The translations under genes were made by a program, and so were the position numbers. Of a stretch of 64,000 nt of DNA, positions 8,033 to 17,419 are shown piece after piece (the stretch's first letter is position 1; each line of letters opens with the position of its first letter). The notes beneath the pieces were generated by a model. It saw nothing but the letters and a program-made list of their open reading frames with translations. It was not told the DNA's origin and made no database searches. Source of the stretch: Opitutia bacterium ISCC 52 (GTDB lineage: Bacteria; Verrucomicrobiota; Verrucomicrobiia; Opitutales; UBA2995); NCBI GenBank assembly GCA_014529675.2, contig CP076040.1, positions 2,499,894 to 2,563,893 of the forward strand, written 5' to 3'.

Positions 8033-8929
8033 ATGACGATTCCCCCTCAGTTTGTACTCATGATCGTATTGTTCGGTCCTGGAATAATAGCCTGCTATAT
8101 CTTCATCAAAAAGATACAGCAGAATCGAGCCCGACTCCGCGAGTCGATGGACGATGAGGAGCCAGTAAAATTACCGGGGCACAGTGTGCTGGAAAAGATC
8201 GAGCAGACACACGAAAAGGTAACCGAAAAAATCGTATTTCTTATATTCCCGACCATTCTCCACGCCTGCGTCTTCTACATGTTTTTCGAAAGTCGTACCG
8301 GTGACGAAATGACTTTTGTGTTTCTCTTTGGTGTAGAAACGGGAATCATTGCCCTGCTTGGGTTTAAATTATGGCGACTCCTGAAAGAGCTGGAAAAATA
8401 TAAGATGGGTTACCGCGGAGAATTGTTTGTTTCTCAAATACTTCAGCCGCTGTCTCTCATGGGGTATCGGATTTTCCATGACCTGGATCTGGAGGGATTA
8501 AAAATCGACCATTTGCTAATAAATGACAGCGGCGTATTTTGCCTGGAAACAGAAACGCCCGAAACTCCAAAGACTTATAGACGAATGAAAGAGCGTGAGC
8601 TCAATTACAACGTTCGGGAGCTTCAATACCCATGGGGAAACGATGCTTCCTGTATTCGAACCGTACAAAAAAACGCCTCTACCCTGGCAAGGATTCTGCG
8701 TGAACACACGGGGGAGGCGATTCCTGTCTACCCGCTTATCATTTTACCGGGTTGGAAGATCAATCGGACAAGCAAAGGTCCCGTCAATGTGGTAAATCCA
8801 AGAGAATTACCCGCAGGATTATTTTACTTTCCAGATTTTCCTATGCCAGAACGTTTGATGGATGAAATCGAACAAGCATTGACCGGCAACCGAATTGAGG
8901 AATTAGCAACTGCTCAGAAGGCAAGTTAG
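8033..8929 (+). CDS. membrane-anchored NERD-domain protein
   Basis: 298 residues. One hydrophobic segment near residues 5-25 and two more near 67-85 and 92-115 precede a cytosolic domain with NERD (nuclease-related) features. These are YRGELFVSQIL (Glu130), GYRIFHDLDLEG, then KIDHLLINDSGVFCLET with Asp159 and Glu172/174. NERD domains share the restriction-endonuclease-like core (Glu, Asp, Glu-x-Lys). Here the position after the last Glu is not Lys, so nuclease activity is uncertain. Such proteins are often stand-alone and of unknown role; some sit with defence genes, but none is seen next door. Neighbours are the RND operon upstream and a sulfatase downstream, apparently unrelated. Confidence 0.75.
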   Translation: MTIPPQFVLMIVLFGPGIIACYIFIKKIQQNRARLRESMDDEEPVKLPGHSVLEKIEQTHEKVTEKIVFLIFPTILHACVFYMFFESRTGDEMTFVFLFGVETGIIALLGFKLWRLLKELEKYKMGYRGELFVSQILQPLSLMGYRIFHDLDLEGLKIDHLLINDSGVFCLETETPETPKTYRRMKERELNYNVRELQYPWGNDASCIRTVQKNASTLARILREHTGEAIPVYPLIILPGWKINRTSKGPVNVVNPRELPAGLFYFPDFPMPERLMDEIEQALTGNRIEELATAQKAS

Positions 8930-9003
8930 AACTGCTACCTTTTTAATTATCGCCTCAGTTGAATTTTAGGCAAAAGCTAGGAAGAAATATATCCTTCTTC
9001 CTT

Positions 9004-10560
9004 ATGTTTCGTCGTTTTTTTCACACCACCAGTTTCCTACTGCTCACGGGATTCTTGTCTGTAGTTGCGCAGGATAGACCCAACATCATATTCATCATGT
9101 CAGACGACATGGGTTGGGCTCAGCCCGGATTCAACGGAGGCAATTCGGAGCTTACCCCCCACATTGACAAGCTGGCTGGAGAAGGCATGCGGCTCACACA
9201 GTATTACACCCACTCCGTTTGTGCGCCTACCCGAGCCGCTTTCTTAACCGGCAAGTATTCATTCAGAACTTGGAGTGACTGGCGCACAGAAGACTTTGGG
9301 AAACCCAGTTACCTGGCCAAGCTAGGACTAACGCTGGCCCACAATGATCGCGGAGAAGCGACGCGACGCATTCATGGACTAGACACGAATGAACGAACGA
9401 TTGCTGAAGCCTTAAAAGAGGCCGGTTACTTCACAGCCCTGATAGGAAAATGGCACGCAGGCGAGTGGCTCCCCGAACACCTGCCCATGGGACAAGGCTT
9501 TATGTATCAGTATGGTCATTACGCCTGGGGAATCGATTACTTCAATAAATCAATCGTTCACAATGCACCAGCCACCTTCGCAGTCTATGATTGGCATCGA
9601 AAGCAAAAACCCGTGCAAGAATTCGGCTACGCGACCGATCTTTTCACCCAGGAAACCGTCAAGCTGATCGCCAACCAGGCAGATCGTTCAAAGATGGGGC
9701 ATCCCTTCTTTTTTTACGTCGCCTACAACGCGGTCCACGGACCACTCAATGTTCCTGATCGCTACAAACATCTCGATGCGCGAGACGCTATGCTCAAAGC
9801 ACTTGATGATGGTGTCGGCGAAATCGTTCACGCACTCGACATCCACGGATTAAAAGAAAACACCTTACTTGTCTTCACCAACGACAATGGCCCGGTACTG
9901 GAGGAGATGAGTAAACCTTATCGGGGTACTAAAAACACAACCTTTGAAGGCGGAGTGAGATCACCGGCCATCGTTCGCTGGCCAGGCCATACCGAGGCAG
10001 GTACGAGTACGGATGGCATGATGTTCGTTGCCGACTGGTTCAGCACATTTATTTCAATCGGTGGAGCCTCACATGAACAGGTGAGCAAAGTAGATGCGCT
10101 CGATATGCGCGCGATGCTCTTCGAAGGTAAGGAAAGCCCACGGGACGAAGTGGTCTACGACGTGGTCGGCAGCGTCCGTCTACCAACGATACGCAAAGGT
10201 GACCACAAGCTGATGGGTGATATGCTCTTCAACATTAAAGAAGATCCCTACGAAACAAAAGACATCGCAGCCGAAAATCCAGAACTGGTTGAGAAGCTCA
10301 AGGCCAGAGTAGCAGCCGTGGGTGCTGAGCGTCCTCCCATGGGTAATAAGCCACTTCTCATGGATCCTCCCCTGCCCTATGTTTATGGAATGGAGGAAAA
10401 CAAGAATCCTCCTCAGTGGTTAAAAGATCACGTAGATGCAATAAGAGCCAAGCAGCCACAAAGCTGGGCACCTGGGGAAACTCCCTGGCCCAAAGCTCCT
10501 CAAGGAGCTGTTGCCAGCAAAATGACAGGCGGCATCGACGAAGTGCCCGTAGCGAAATGA
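9004..10560 (+). CDS. secreted sulfatase (type I, formylglycine-dependent)
   Basis: I chose the ATG at 9004 rather than an upstream TTG because it begins a clear signal peptide ending in VVAQ (518 residues). Mature protein starts RPNIIFIMSDDMGW, with metal-binding Asp34-Asp35, followed by the sulfatase signature SVCAPTRAAFLTGKYSFRT. Cys73 in CxPxR is the residue converted to formylglycine by the maturation enzyme. Later motifs include GKWHAGEW and FTNDNGP, typical of the arylsulfatase A/B-like S1 family. It hydrolyses sulfate esters, in marine bacteria usually from algal polysaccharide or sulfated glycans; the exact substrate cannot be read. Its stop overlaps the start of the TPR gene (ATGA). 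Confidence 0.92.
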   Translation: MFRRFFHTTSFLLLTGFLSVVAQDRPNIIFIMSDDMGWAQPGFNGGNSELTPHIDKLAGEGMRLTQYYTHSVCAPTRAAFLTGKYSFRTWSDWRTEDFGKPSYLAKLGLTLAHNDRGEATRRIHGLDTNERTIAEALKEAGYFTALIGKWHAGEWLPEHLPMGQGFMYQYGHYAWGIDYFNKSIVHNAPATFAVYDWHRKQKPVQEFGYATDLFTQETVKLIANQADRSKMGHPFFFYVAYNAVHGPLNVPDRYKHLDARDAMLKALDDGVGEIVHALDIHGLKENTLLVFTNDNGPVLEEMSKPYRGTKNTTFEGGVRSPAIVRWPGHTEAGTSTDGMMFVADWFSTFISIGGASHEQVSKVDALDMRAMLFEGKESPRDEVVYDVVGSVRLPTIRKGDHKLMGDMLFNIKEDPYETKDIAAENPELVEKLKARVAAVGAERPPMGNKPLLMDPPLPYVYGMEENKNPPQWLKDHVDAIRAKQPQSWAPGETPWPKAPQGAVASKMTGGIDEVPVAK

Positions 10561-11279
10561 ATACGGAATGGGATAAGCTTCATTTTGGCCACACTGGTGA
10601 CAGCGTGGGTTCAGTGATAAGGTTAAAAGACGTACTTTCCACGCTCTTACGAACGTGGCTACTTCTTATGTGCGTGGCCTTGGGGGGGCATTTCGTCAAC
10701 GCCCAAGAATCCGAATTCTCCTCGGGCGAATATCAGCAACAAGGCGTCGAACATTTCGTTGCTGGGCATTTCGCCGAATCGGTCGAGGCCTTTGACAAAG
10801 TGATCGAGCTGAACCCACGTATGGCTCCTCGCCATTGGCAGCGAGGAATATCTCTTTACTATGCGGGCGAGTATCAAAAAGGCGTCGAACAATTTGAGCT
10901 GCACCAAACCTACAACACGCAAGATGTTGAAAATGCCGTGTGGCACTTCATCTGTAAGACCAGAGCGGATGGACTAAAAGCTGCACGCGAATCACTCATT
11001 CCCATTCATCATGATTCCAGGATTCCGATGAAGCAAGTCTGGCAACTATTTGCTGGAGAAATTGAGCCGGAAGGAGTTCTTAAAGCCGCGAAACAAAACT
11101 CCCCCTACTCCCGACAGCAACTCAACTACGCACACTTATACTTGGGCCTCTACTATGAAGCCTTAGGTCAGGATGAACTTGCCAAGAAGCATATAGACCT
11201 CGCGGCCACCGAGTATTCGGCGAATAACTACATGGGAATGGTTGCCAAGGTTCACGCAAGGGTTCTGGCTGAAAAGTAA
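10557..11279 (+). CDS. secreted TPR-repeat protein coupled to the sulfatase
   Basis: Starting at the ATG that overlaps the sulfatase stop, the product has 240 residues. An in-frame GTG at 10614 would instead place a typical signal peptide (LLRTWLLLMCVALGG...VNAQ) right at the N-terminus and may be the true start. The mature part has tetratricopeptide-like helices (GVEHFVAGHFAESVEAFDKV, then RGISLYYAGEYQKGVEQFEL), followed by a conserved C-terminal half with YLGLYYEALGQDELAKKHI. TPR modules mediate protein contacts; overlap with the sulfatase suggests co-translation and a shared envelope location. Partner and specific role unknown. Confidence 0.8.
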   Translation: MNTEWDKLHFGHTGDSVGSVIRLKDVLSTLLRTWLLLMCVALGGHFVNAQESEFSSGEYQQQGVEHFVAGHFAESVEAFDKVIELNPRMAPRHWQRGISLYYAGEYQKGVEQFELHQTYNTQDVENAVWHFICKTRADGLKAARESLIPIHHDSRIPMKQVWQLFAGEIEPEGVLKAAKQNSPYSRQQLNYAHLYLGLYYEALGQDELAKKHIDLAATEYSANNYMGMVAKVHARVLAEK

Positions 11280-11282
11280 GAT

Positions 11283-11306
11283 TTCCTTATCAAGGAAGCC
11301 CTTTTT
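11283..11306 (+). terminator. weak intrinsic terminator after the TPR gene
   Basis: A short 6-base stem (ttcctt / aaggaa) with a 3-base loop is followed by gcccttttt. It lies just after the stop at 11279. The stem is short and AT-rich, so efficiency may be low. Confidence 0.4.
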
Positions 11307-11376
11307 CTAAACTTTATGAGTCAGTTGCTTTAAGCCGGATTCAATATCCGAGCTGGGAGCGACTAAACCGTCTCCG

Positions 11377-11411
11377 TTATTGAGCTATTTATTAATCAAA
11401 TAACTCAATAA
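11377..11411. promoter_or_regulatory. 14-base inverted repeat abutting the DUF4153 gene start
   Basis: Arms ttattgagctattt (11377-11390) and aaataactcaataa (11398-11411) pair at 13 of 14 positions around a 7-base spacer. The right arm ends one base before the ATG at 11413, where a ribosome binding site would normally be. It could be a repressor operator or an RNA hairpin that hides the start codon (inference). Confidence 0.5.
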
Positions 11412-11412
11412 C

Positions 11413-12957
11413 ATGAACACCCCTCCACCACTACCACAAAAGCGGCCCATTCCGCTGCCCGCTCCCACTGTCGACATTCCCAAGGGAATCATTCGACCCA
11501 TTGCCTCGGTCATAAGCACTGTCTTTTTGGCGGACTTTCTGTTCCTGGACTACATGCCTGGATTGTCCGTTGGAGTATTCGGTGCTTTTCTAGGCCTTCT
11601 AGTTCTCACAAACAGGACTGAGCAACCTAAGAAAGCCTGGCATTGGGCCACCTTCCTGCTTCTGGGGCTCAGCTGCGCCCAAAGCGCCCGATTCCTGAGT
11701 CTATCTAATATCTTGGCCATAACCATTCTACTGTTCTGTTTAAGCGGATTCAGTGCCCATAGTAAGCTACCCAAAGCGTGGTTACGTTGGTGCGAAGGCC
11801 TACTATCTATTGTCCGACCATTTGGAGCCATGTTCACCTTCCAAACGCTCATCCAGCAAAAGCAATCGGCAAAAAGTATGAATCCCGAACGAATCAAATA
11901 CGCCTTCGCAATCCTCTTACCCGCTCTCTGCCTTCTATTTATATTTGGTTGGCTACTCGGTTCAGGGAATGCCGTGCTGGGAAAATGGACGGGCGACTTT
12001 TTTAGCGCTTTCTTCGACTACCTTGCTGGCATTCAATTTCCAACATTCAGGCGTTTCGTTTGGTGGTCACTATTTGCAACCCTAACTCTGATTCTGGTGT
12101 GTCCGCCTAAAGCCAGCTCACTCTCTGCAAAACTGGACTTATCCTGGAGGCAATTCGGAGTCGCTGAAGGTTCTTTAAGACTGCATCAATGGTTAGCCTG
12201 CCTGGGAGCGCTTAATTTACTATTCCTACTTTCTAACGTCACTGATGTGATCTTTCTTTGGTTTTCCAGAGAACTGCCACCGGGCATCTATCACAGCGAC
12301 TACGTTCACCAAGGCGTTTATGCTCTCATCGCAACGACGATTCTTTCGGCCATGATCATGGCCTTGCTAACTCAGCACCATGCAGTCGTTTCGCAAAACC
12401 ACGGGATCCGAATACTCGCTCTGGTTTGGATGGTCCAAAACCTGATCCTTATCAGTGGAGTATTTTTCCGACTCTGGATCTATGTAGATGCCTATGGTTA
12501 TACACCCAAGCGAGTTTACGTAGCGCTGTTTCTGGCCTTAGTCATCCTTGGCTATGGGCTACTGGGTTGGGCCATTTTGCGGAACCAAAACATCAAATGG
12601 TTAACCGTGACTAACCTGATTCTCGTATTCTCATATTTCAGTGGTCTCCAATTCGTGGATACTCCGAAATGGGTAACCCATCAGAATATTGCTCTGTATC
12701 AGGCAGATGAAATTCAATACCCGGAGGAGCTATTCTTTAAACAAGTGAGCTCTCACAGCATTCCTTATTTGCTTGGAATTATTGATCACCCTCAAAACGC
12801 AAAGGATCAACAGCAGGCACTGATAGAATTAAAAAAACAGCCTCATAACCGTGACGCCTACAAGCTATCAGGCTGGCGTGGATTCCAAAAGAGACACCAT
12901 AAGAACTATCAGTTACTTTCAGAGTTCAATCAGTCGAAAGCAACCTATTATCCCTAA
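11413..12957 (+). CDS. DUF4153-type polytopic membrane protein
   Basis: 514 residues. A Pro-rich head is followed by about ten or more hydrophobic segments up to residue 420 and a polar C-terminal tail of about 90 residues. The segment from about 345 on (FRLWIYVDAYGYTPKRVYV) matches the conserved core of the DUF4153/DUF4173 family, membrane proteins of unknown function. RLHQWLACLGALNLLFLLSN in the middle also fits. Length is usual. The start is preceded by an inverted repeat, and the gene ends 3 bases from the convergent TolC stop, leaving no room for a separate terminator. No functional partner is evident. Confidence 0.75.
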   Translation: MNTPPPLPQKRPIPLPAPTVDIPKGIIRPIASVISTVFLADFLFLDYMPGLSVGVFGAFLGLLVLTNRTEQPKKAWHWATFLLLGLSCAQSARFLSLSNILAITILLFCLSGFSAHSKLPKAWLRWCEGLLSIVRPFGAMFTFQTLIQQKQSAKSMNPERIKYAFAILLPALCLLFIFGWLLGSGNAVLGKWTGDFFSAFFDYLAGIQFPTFRRFVWWSLFATLTLILVCPPKASSLSAKLDLSWRQFGVAEGSLRLHQWLACLGALNLLFLLSNVTDVIFLWFSRELPPGIYHSDYVHQGVYALIATTILSAMIMALLTQHHAVVSQNHGIRILALVWMVQNLILISGVFFRLWIYVDAYGYTPKRVYVALFLALVILGYGLLGWAILRNQNIKWLTVTNLILVFSYFSGLQFVDTPKWVTHQNIALYQADEIQYPEELFFKQVSSHSIPYLLGIIDHPQNAKDQQQALIELKKQPHNRDAYKLSGWRGFQKRHHKNYQLLSEFNQSKATYYP

Positions 12958-12959
12958 GC

Positions 12960-14291
12960 CTACTGTTCCGGCTCTTCGTATGGGATCGCATTTCCAAACG
13001 ATCGCGACAGAGCTGCCTGTGCAATCTTGTAACTGTGGAAGGCTTCCAGCTGATTTAAGCGCGACTCGGTTAATGCTACTTGAGATTGAAGCACATCAAG
13101 TTGGGTTCCTTGCCCTGCTGAATAAAGTTCATTAGCGAGCCGAAGTGATTCTTCGGCTTGCTCTATGACTTTCTCGGCCGCATTCGAAAGCTCAGCCGCC
13201 TGACGAAGGTCGTGCATGGAACGGCGGACATCGACTTCGATGGCCAAAGAAGCTTCCCCCAGATCCAGACGGGCTTGCTCTAGCTGTGCTTGCGCTTGTT
13301 GAACCCGTCCATCTGTGGCCTTACCATCCCAGATATCCCAACTGGATTGAACTCCAATGGTCCATCCATCGCGGGAATCGTTGAAACTACTGGAAGTTAC
13401 AGATTTATTAAACTGATAAGAACCGACCAAATCTAGGGAGGGTCGCTTTCCAGCTCTTTCAATTATGACCCCTTCTTCCCGCGCGCTGGATATCAGCTCT
13501 AATTGCTGCAATTCTGGACGGCTGGCTTTTGCCGTTTCGATAGCCGTCATTAAATTAACTGAATTTGGTTCGAAGTCTAAAGTCCCAACAAAAGTCGGCA
13601 CCTTGTCCAAGTCATCAAGGTGGACTCCAGTGAAACCGAGTAGTTGACGTAGTTCTTCAATGGCAATTTTGAATCCATTGCGGGCCCGAATCAGTTCGGG
13701 TTGCGCATTGGCCAATTCTACTTCGGACCGCAGTACTTCAAACTGAGACACCGCTCCTGCTTCATACCGATTGTTGGAGTCCTGAAGTTGATCTTCGAGC
13801 AACTGGATATTCTGCTCCTGCACTGAAATTTTCTCACGAGCTAGCAAGACATCGTAGAATCCAGCCGAAACGAGGAACACCGCTTGATTAATCGTAGCCT
13901 TGAGATCAGAGATCACTGCCTGTTCTAAATAGTCTTGGGCGCGCAACGCAGCTCTCACTCCCCCACCCGTATAAAGCGCTTGCTTAACATCGAGCGAAAC
14001 TCGCCAGTCATTATTAGTAGGAGAAAAAAACTGACTGGACTCAGAGAGACCTGAGTCCAACTCCGTATAGCTGGCATTCACACTTACGTTTGGTAGAGCG
14101 CGTGACCGTACTTCCACGATCAGGCCATCCTGTTCCTTGATACGCTGCTGTGCCTGCCGAATAGCAAAGTTATTCTCCAAGGCATAAGACAATGCTGTTG
14201 GCAGATCCAAGGTATCCGGAATGGCAACAGGCGTTTGAGCCGGCAGTGAGCCAACAAAGAGAATGGCTGTTACTCTTATAATCCACTTCAT
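12960..14291 (-). CDS. TolC-family outer membrane efflux protein
   Basis: 443 residues, last gene of the minus-strand RND operon. It has a short signal peptide (IIRVTAILFVGSLPA) and no lipobox, unlike the outer membrane factor at 2166. TolC-type OEP features are LPTALSYALENNFAIRQAQQRI near the N-terminus, long alternating helices, and the second repeat with QLDVLQSQVALTESRLNQLEA. It would form the outer membrane exit duct for the pump at 14288-17395, whose stop overlaps its start by 4 bases (ATGA). Substrate not predictable. Confidence 0.92.
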   Translation of the reverse strand: MKWIIRVTAILFVGSLPAQTPVAIPDTLDLPTALSYALENNFAIRQAQQRIKEQDGLIVEVRSRALPNVSVNASYTELDSGLSESSQFFSPTNNDWRVSLDVKQALYTGGGVRAALRAQDYLEQAVISDLKATINQAVFLVSAGFYDVLLAREKISVQEQNIQLLEDQLQDSNNRYEAGAVSQFEVLRSEVELANAQPELIRARNGFKIAIEELRQLLGFTGVHLDDLDKVPTFVGTLDFEPNSVNLMTAIETAKASRPELQQLELISSAREEGVIIERAGKRPSLDLVGSYQFNKSVTSSSFNDSRDGWTIGVQSSWDIWDGKATDGRVQQAQAQLEQARLDLGEASLAIEVDVRRSMHDLRQAAELSNAAEKVIEQAEESLRLANELYSAGQGTQLDVLQSQVALTESRLNQLEAFHSYKIAQAALSRSFGNAIPYEEPEQ

Positions 14292-17200
14292 GATACAGGC
14301 GCTCCTTCCTCATGGATGCTAAAGCGAGCCTTACCGTGATGGTCTTTTGCAAGAAGCATATAAACACTAGGAATGACGAGCAGGGTAAAGAAGGTACCAA
14401 TTGCCATTCCACCAACCAAAACAAGGCCAATACTATTTCGTGCTTCTGCACCTGGCCCAGTTACAAGAACTAATGGAAAGTGACCAAAGATGGTTGCGGT
14501 GCTCGTCATGAGCACGGGCCTGAGTCTAGTAAGCGCTCCTTCTTTGATTGCTGACAACTTATCTAGCCCTTCTCGCTGAAGCTCATTGGCAAATTCCACA
14601 ATAAGAATTCCGTTCTTAGCGACGATTCCAATTAGCGTTACCAAACCAACTTGAGAATAAATATTAAAGGTCGTGGTAAATGGATCCGTCCAATGCGCCA
14701 AGCCCGGATTGAGCATTTTAAGAAACATAAAAATAACAGCACCAAACATAGCCAATGGAACCGAGCCGAGCAGAATGATGAACGGATCCCTAAAACTATT
14801 AAACTGAGCAGCCAGTAACAGGAATATCAATACAATCGCTAGACCAAAACTAGAGAAAAACTTGCTTCCTTCGACCCTCAGCTGCCTTGATTCACCGGTG
14901 TAGTCGATATTGTAGCCTTGAGGTAGTATTTTGGCAGCTTCGGTTTCAAGAAATGTGAGCGCATCATCCACAGTAGTAATAGCCACACCGCTAATCTTAA
15001 CGGCATTGAATTGCTGAAAACGGTTTAAAGTTCGGGGAATCGTATTGTGCTCGATAGTTGCGATTGAACTTAGCGGAATTGTAGTTCCATTCGGACCCGT
15101 AACATAGATAGAAAGCAACTGTTCTGATGTGAGTCTTTCGGATCGTTTGATTTGAGGAATCACCTTATAACTTCTTCCATCGATATTGAACCGGTTCACG
15201 TAGTTTCCACCAAACATCGCTGAGAGATCATTGCCGACGTCAGCCAAATTCAAGCCGAGCGCTGCAACCTTATCACGATCTATAATGAGCTCTGCCTCAG
15301 GTTTATCTATCTTAAGGTCAATGAGAGGAGGAAATGCGAACTTTCCACTCTGAGCCGCCTTCTGTGCAATTTCCTGAGCAAATCCCAAGATAACCTCTGT
15401 GTCCGCAGTAGATGTGATAACGAATTCGACAGGAAATTGGCTCCCCCCTGGTAACGCACCTGGAGTTATACTCAGGACCCTTACTCCGGGAATGCTCGAC
15501 ATTTTCTGCTGAACTTCAGGAAGGATTTCAAAGACAGATCGAGCTCTCTCATCCCAAGGCTTCAAAATCATGCCTCCAAACCCAGCATTGGGTTGAGTTT
15601 GCTGAAAGGTAAAATCCGTTTCGGGGAAAGTTAGCCAGATGCGGTTCACTTCATCAGCGGAAATATTTGTTTGCTCGATAGTCGAATTGGAAGGCGTATC
15701 CAAGATGCCAAAAATGACACCAATATCTTCAGATGGCGCTAACTCCTTGGCCAAAACTAGAAACATAGGAATCGTAAATAGAGACAAAGAGATCCAAACA
15801 ACGTAGACGAACGGCCGTGAAGCCAAGGTGCTATTAAGAACGCCAGAGTAGAATCGAGTAACCTTTTCAAACCCATAGTTAATCTTACGCTTTAGCCATC
15901 TATCCTCTGAACTTGGCTTAAGTAATCCTGAAGCCATCACCGGAGAGAGAGTTAATGCCACAAAGCCAGAAATCAGAATTGCCCCGGTAAGTGTAAACGC
16001 AAATTCCTTAAAGAGGGATCCGGTCAGACCACCCTGGAAACCGATGGGCGCATAGACAGCCCCCAATGTGAGTGTCATCGCTATGATGGGACCAACCAGT
16101 TCTCGCACGCCATCAATGGCAGCATCCAATGGAGATTTTCCACGCCGCAAGTTTCGGTCGACATTCTCAACGACAACAATGGCATCATCAACCACAAGTC
16201 CCACAGAAAGCACGATAGCCAGTAATGTGAGCAGGTTAATAGAGAATCCAAAAACCTGCATCAGAAATACGGAGCCGATTAATGAAACCGGAATCGCAAC
16301 CACCGGGACTAGAACAGAGCGCAGAGAACCGAGAAACAGAAATATAACGAGGACAACAATCACCAATGTCTCAACCAGGGTTGTCACCACTTCGGAGATC
16401 GCATTGCGAATGTATTTCGTCGAATCGTAATTCACCAACGCTTCCATCCCCACCGGCAAATCGTTCTGCAGCGCTTCCATCTCATCAATGACATCAGCGA
16501 TCACATCAAGCGAATTAGCATCCGGTAAAACATAGATCCCCATAGAGGTTGCTCGGTTTCCAGAAAAGCGCGCGTCCGAATCATAATTTTCGGAACCAAG
16601 CACCACGTCTGCGATATCCTCTAACCTTACGATTGTGTTCCCCTCTTGTTTAACCACTAGCTTTTGAAATTCCTCAATCGTTTGCAGATCGGTATTGGTG
16701 GTCAGATCGATGGAGATCAATGCACCTTTGGTCGAACCGGGAGCTGCCAAGATATTGTTGACAGCAACTGCTTGCCTAACTTGTGCAGGACTAAGATCAA
16801 ATGCAGCCAGCCGGTCAGGCTTGAGCCAGATACGAGCGGCAAAGGTTCTGGCTCCAAGGATTTGTGCGCGTTGAACACCGACGATCGCTGACAAACGAGG
16901 TTGAACCACACGGATAAGATAATCCGTGATCTCGTTTTGAGCCATGTACTCTGAAGTGAACGAAAGATAACAGGAAGCAAACTGACTATCAGCGGTAGTC
17001 ATGTTGATAATCGGAACTTCAGCAGACGGAGGCAGATCATTCCTGACGCGGTCTATCTTCGAGCTAATTTCTGCCAAAGCGTCATTGCCATCGTAATTTA
17101 ACTCCAAGCGAATCGTTATCGTTGAAATTCCTTGAGCACTAATCGACTCGATGTAGTCAATACCGCCAGCCTCGGCGATGGCCTGTTCGAGTGGAGTCGT

Positions 17201-17395
17201 TATAAAACCTCTGACCAACTCCGCACTAGCCCCTAGATATACCGTATTAACAGTAACAACCGCATTTTCGTTCTTGGGATACTCCCGCAAATTCAGGGAG
17301 CTCACAGCCTGTATACCGGCAATGATAATCACCAGGTTTACGACTATGGCCAATACTGGGCGCCTAATAAATATCTCTGTAAAGGACTTCATCAA
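14288..17395 (-). CDS. RND-family efflux pump (HAE1/AcrB-like)
   Basis: 1035 residues. The proton-drug antiporter of the second efflux system. It shows the N-terminal helix (FIRRPVLAIVVNLVIIIAG), LREYPKNENAVVTVNTVYLG, the helix-4 Asp-Asp pair in VGLVVDDAIVVVENVDRN, and the C-terminal block with VGLVTLIGIVAKNGILIVEF and a TRLRPVLMTSTATIFGH loop. These match the HAE1 subfamily more closely than the first pump. The adaptor gene lies 24 bases upstream and the TolC gene overlaps downstream, so all three are probably one transcript. No local regulator gene is visible. Confidence 0.94.
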   Translation of the reverse strand: MMKSFTEIFIRRPVLAIVVNLVIIIAGIQAVSSLNLREYPKNENAVVTVNTVYLGASAELVRGFITTPLEQAIAEAGGIDYIESISAQGISTITIRLELNYDGNDALAEISSKIDRVRNDLPPSAEVPIINMTTADSQFASCYLSFTSEYMAQNEITDYLIRVVQPRLSAIVGVQRAQILGARTFAARIWLKPDRLAAFDLSPAQVRQAVAVNNILAAPGSTKGALISIDLTTNTDLQTIEEFQKLVVKQEGNTIVRLEDIADVVLGSENYDSDARFSGNRATSMGIYVLPDANSLDVIADVIDEMEALQNDLPVGMEALVNYDSTKYIRNAISEVVTTLVETLVIVVLVIFLFLGSLRSVLVPVVAIPVSLIGSVFLMQVFGFSINLLTLLAIVLSVGLVVDDAIVVVENVDRNLRRGKSPLDAAIDGVRELVGPIIAMTLTLGAVYAPIGFQGGLTGSLFKEFAFTLTGAILISGFVALTLSPVMASGLLKPSSEDRWLKRKINYGFEKVTRFYSGVLNSTLASRPFVYVVWISLSLFTIPMFLVLAKELAPSEDIGVIFGILDTPSNSTIEQTNISADEVNRIWLTFPETDFTFQQTQPNAGFGGMILKPWDERARSVFEILPEVQQKMSSIPGVRVLSITPGALPGGSQFPVEFVITSTADTEVILGFAQEIAQKAAQSGKFAFPPLIDLKIDKPEAELIIDRDKVAALGLNLADVGNDLSAMFGGNYVNRFNIDGRSYKVIPQIKRSERLTSEQLLSIYVTGPNGTTIPLSSIATIEHNTIPRTLNRFQQFNAVKISGVAITTVDDALTFLETEAAKILPQGYNIDYTGESRQLRVEGSKFFSSFGLAIVLIFLLLAAQFNSFRDPFIILLGSVPLAMFGAVIFMFLKMLNPGLAHWTDPFTTTFNIYSQVGLVTLIGIVAKNGILIVEFANELQREGLDKLSAIKEGALTRLRPVLMTSTATIFGHFPLVLVTGPGAEARNSIGLVLVGGMAIGTFFTLLVIPSVYMLLAKDHHGKARFSIHEEGAPVS

Positions 17396-17419
17396 ATGAT
17401 CATTGATGCCAGACAGGCT

